41,840 nucleotides of DNA, from positions 1-41,840 of the forward strand of contig DUKM01000002.1 in the NCBI GenBank assembly GCA_013329255.1. Reading direction: 5' to 3'. Below, in pieces: positions 39,817-41,840 of this stretch; position 1 is the first letter of the stretch, and each line of letters opens with the position of its first letter. A program made the position numbers and the translations under genes. Below the pieces are notes generated by a model. It did not search any database, was not told where the DNA came from, and worked only from the letters and a program-made list of their open reading frames with translations. The DNA comes from Candidatus Poseidoniaceae archaeon (lineage in GTDB: Archaea; Thermoplasmatota; Poseidoniia; Poseidoniales; Poseidoniaceae).

Positions 39817-40512
39817 ATGACCCTTTTACTCAACATGAAAAACATAGAACGACACTATGAAACTCCTGCTGGCGTCGTCAGAGCGCTTGATGGGATCAAC
39901 ATCGAAATTCAAGAAGGTGAGCGTGTAATCCTCTTGGGGCCTTCCGGCTCTGGAAAAACCACCTTGCTGAATTGCTTATCCGCATTGGACAGCCCAACAG
40001 GAGGTACCTACACCTTCCATGGCGCTGAAGTGCCAAGGAACCACTCAGAAAAAATGACATCGTTTCGAAGGGAGAACATCGGGTATGTGTTTCAATTTTT
40101 CAACCTCTTACAAGATCTGTCAGTGCTTGAGAACATCCTTCTCATTCAAGAATTGGCAGGGAAGAAAGATCCACAGCGAGCAAAGGATTTGCTCGAATTG
40201 GTTGGGCTCGAAGCAGAAATCAACCGATTTCCCGGTGAAATCAGCGGGGGGCAGCAACAGCGAGTAGCGATTGCTCGAAGCATTGCTAAGCGGCCAACCC
40301 TGTTGCTTGGCGATGAACTCACTGGCAATCTGGACACCGAAACCTCCCAGAAAGTGATGACGGCTCTCGTCAAAGCTTGTGTGCAAGAAAACATCACGGC
40401 AGTCCTCGTCACCCACGATGAAAGTTTGGTGCAATACGCAACACGAGTGATTCGAATTGACAGTGGCAAGATCGTCTCAGACGAACAGACTTCTTCAACC
40501 AGTGAAGAGTGA
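39817..40512 (+). CDS. ABC transporter ATPase, MacB/LolD type
   Basis: ATPase partner of an FtsX-like permease. The 231 residues contain Walker A GPSGSGKT (41-48), the Q-loop in YVFQFFNLLQDLSVLEN (about 90-106), signature ISGGQQQR (142-149), Walker B LLLGDE (162-167), D-loop GNLD (170-173) and the switch H200. The usual DEPTGNLD of this subfamily reads DELTGNLD. The start ATG 39817 has GAGGTGA at 39806-39812; the frame is open further back but without a ribosome site. The permease begins 9 bases after the stop. Such pairs act in lipoprotein, peptide or antimicrobial transport or in envelope mechanotransmission; the substrate is unknown. Confidence 0.93.
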   Translation: MTLLLNMKNIERHYETPAGVVRALDGINIEIQEGERVILLGPSGSGKTTLLNCLSALDSPTGGTYTFHGAEVPRNHSEKMTSFRRENIGYVFQFFNLLQDLSVLENILLIQELAGKKDPQRAKDLLELVGLEAEINRFPGEISGGQQQRVAIARSIAKRPTLLLGDELTGNLDTETSQKVMTALVKACVQENITAVLVTHDESLVQYATRVIRIDSGKIVSDEQTSSTSEE

Positions 40513-40521
40513 GGCGGTTCC

Positions 40522-41840
40522 ATGTCCAAACTCCTCAATAAACGGCTCGCAAGGAGCCTGTGGCGAACGAAACTACGCCTCATAGCCGTTGTCCTCATGG
40601 TCATGGTTGGTGTTTTCGCTGGACTCACATTTGGAGGCTATGCACATAGCCTCGACGGCATGTACAGCACAATGCAAGCAGATGACGAAACGGGCGCAAA
40701 CCTCGCCGATCTTTGGATCGACAACAGAAGCGCAGTATGGACGCCAGACCAAGTCGACAGCTTCTGCGCCGCACTTGGCCCTCAATTAACGGGTGAAGAT
40801 GGAACAATCCACAATATCGATTCATGTGAAGGTCGAACGGTCCTTCAAGGAACACTGCACCACAAAAACTCGACTGGTGATCACATCATCAACGCTCTAT
40901 GGCACGGTATTCCAGCCGAAGCGAATGCAGACCGAGTCTGGATGCCAGAAGGGTATTCTGAAGGAACCATTGCAACTGCAGCCAATGAGATTGTCATCGA
41001 CGCTCACGTCGCAGATGCCCTTGACATCACCATTGGAAGCGTCGTCGAATTGGGCGTCGGGGGTTCGGTTTCATCGTTCGATGTCGTAGGCGTTGGCTAT
41101 CACCCACTCCATGTCTTGATGGCTCCAGAGGGGTCGTTGTTCCCTCCGGAGCCTGGTCAATATGTGGTTGGCTACCTCACAGAGGCTGGAATGGCACAAC
41201 TGACTGGCAATGAGGTGGGTTCAAGCAACACCATTGTTCTCGATATTGAAGGCACACCTTCCTTTGATTTATCCGACACTGAAGCCTATGAAGGCGAAGA
41301 AATTGATGCCATCAAAGAACATGTGGCTGAAGCTATGGAAGAGCATGAAATCGATGGACGAGTGCGCGACAGAGGCCAAAATGAACCCGTAGAACTCATG
41401 CGTTTGGATCTTGAAGGTGCCAAACGTTCAACGGTTCCATTCACGGTCATGATTGCCGTTATTGCGTCAATTACCATTGTTTTGAGTCTGCAACGGTTAG
41501 TTCAAAGCCAAGCAAAAGAAATTGCTGTCTTGCGGACCCTTGGCGTCAGTCGTTCCTCGTTGATGACAGGTTACCTCCTTGCGCCGGTTGCCATCGGTGC
41601 CGTTGGGTGCGCCCTTGGAGCATTGTTGGGCCCGTGGGGCATGAACGGAATGCTTGACTTCTACGAAGATTTGGTTGGTGTGCCGATTATCGATCGAGGC
41701 CTTTCGTTTTCGATATACTCCGCCGTTATTGGTTCGACAATGTTCGTGGTGTTCCTGTCCGGAGCATTCCCGGCGTGGAAGGCAAGCCGTCTTGATCCTC
41801 TCGAGGTCCTTAGCGGCCAGAGCGAAATGCGTGTAGGTTC
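40522..41840 (+). CDS. ABC transporter permease, FtsX/MacB type (partial, cut by window end)
   Basis: The frame from ATG 40522 has no stop before the window edge, giving at least 439 residues. It begins with a positively charged segment and a transmembrane helix (about 20-40, LIAVVLMVMVGVFAGLTF), then a large outside domain (about 45-310), then FtsX-type helices (about 312-330, 350-378 and 393-420). The cytoplasmic coupling motif KEIAVLRTLGVSRSSL and the later FPAWKASRLDPLEVL are typical of FtsX domains. Cysteines C83 and C99 in the outside domain may pair. The second half of the protein, probably a repeat of the FtsX unit, lies beyond the window. Confidence 0.87.
   Translation, partial: MSKLLNKRLARSLWRTKLRLIAVVLMVMVGVFAGLTFGGYAHSLDGMYSTMQADDETGANLADLWIDNRSAVWTPDQVDSFCAALGPQLTGEDGTIHNIDSCEGRTVLQGTLHHKNSTGDHIINALWHGIPAEANADRVWMPEGYSEGTIATAANEIVIDAHVADALDITIGSVVELGVGGSVSSFDVVGVGYHPLHVLMAPEGSLFPPEPGQYVVGYLTEAGMAQLTGNEVGSSNTIVLDIEGTPSFDLSDTEAYEGEEIDAIKEHVAEAMEEHEIDGRVRDRGQNEPVELMRLDLEGAKRSTVPFTVMIAVIASITIVLSLQRLVQSQAKEIAVLRTLGVSRSSLMTGYLLAPVAIGAVGCALGALLGPWGMNGMLDFYEDLVGVPIIDRGLSFSIYSAVIGSTMFVVFLSGAFPAWKASRLDPLEVLSGQSEMRVG

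Noticed and set aside
1-41840. CRISPR arrays, tRNA or rRNA genes, insertion sequences, prophage
   Set aside because: I looked for regularly spaced repeats, cloverleaf-like GC stems with TTCGA loops, conserved rRNA stretches and transposase or integrase motifs and found none.

Overview
The window reads as chromosomal DNA of a marine planktonic archaeon, most likely Marine Group II (Candidatus Poseidoniales). The archaeal markers are the early aromatic pathway (ADTH synthase, type II 3-dehydroquinate synthase, GHMP-type shikimate kinase), a Bat-type HTH_10 regulator, GAGGTGA/GGAGG ribosome sites matching an archaeal 16S tail, a PGF-CTERM-like tail, and possible leaderless promoters. They are mixed with bacterial-looking genes (oligoribonuclease, acyltransferase, fused E1, acyl-CoA dehydrogenase), as is usual in that group. 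The lineage is inferred from gene content; no rRNA is present. Coding density is very high: no gene-free stretch exceeds about 190 bases. I saw no tRNA, rRNA, CRISPR array, transposase or prophage.

Layout. 1-5.2 kb (+): the tail of an unidentified gene, lumazine synthase, thioredoxin reductase, a small membrane protein, an E1-like/rhodanese fusion, a receiver-domain protein and a TVP38/VTT membrane protein. 5.2-10.9 kb: a fused alpha/beta 2-oxoacid dehydrogenase E1, an aquaporin (-), a cation/Ca2+ exchanger and an acyl-CoA dehydrogenase. 10.9-13.8 kb: a lineage-specific hypothetical (-), then a MobA-like nucleotidyltransferase and XdhC, both maturation factors for xanthine-oxidase-family enzymes, and oligoribonuclease (-). 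13.8-21.4 kb: two membrane-associated subtilases flank a 1355-residue polytopic membrane protein (-). 21.5-23.1 kb: an HX5D acyltransferase.

23.2-28.5 kb (+): a tightly overlapping operon for a three-subunit molybdenum hydroxylase. Its FAD subunit carries the extra cysteine loop typical of the 4-hydroxybenzoyl-CoA reductase family. It is followed by a secreted protein with a PGF-CTERM-like anchor. The XdhC/MobA pair 10 kb upstream probably matures this enzyme. 28.7-33.8 kb (+): a MoxR island (DUF4350-like protein, MoxR AAA+ ATPase with a Pro/Ala-only N-terminal tail, DUF58 protein, polytopic membrane protein).

39.6-33.8 kb (-): an HTH_10 regulator, then ADTH synthase, DHQ synthase II, shikimate kinase, chorismate synthase and aspartate kinase. 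Aspartate kinase starts the route to aspartate semialdehyde, which ADTH synthase consumes, so the operon joins both ends of the archaeal aromatic route. 39.8 kb to the edge (+): a MacB/LolD-type ABC ATPase and an FtsX-type permease cut by the window end.
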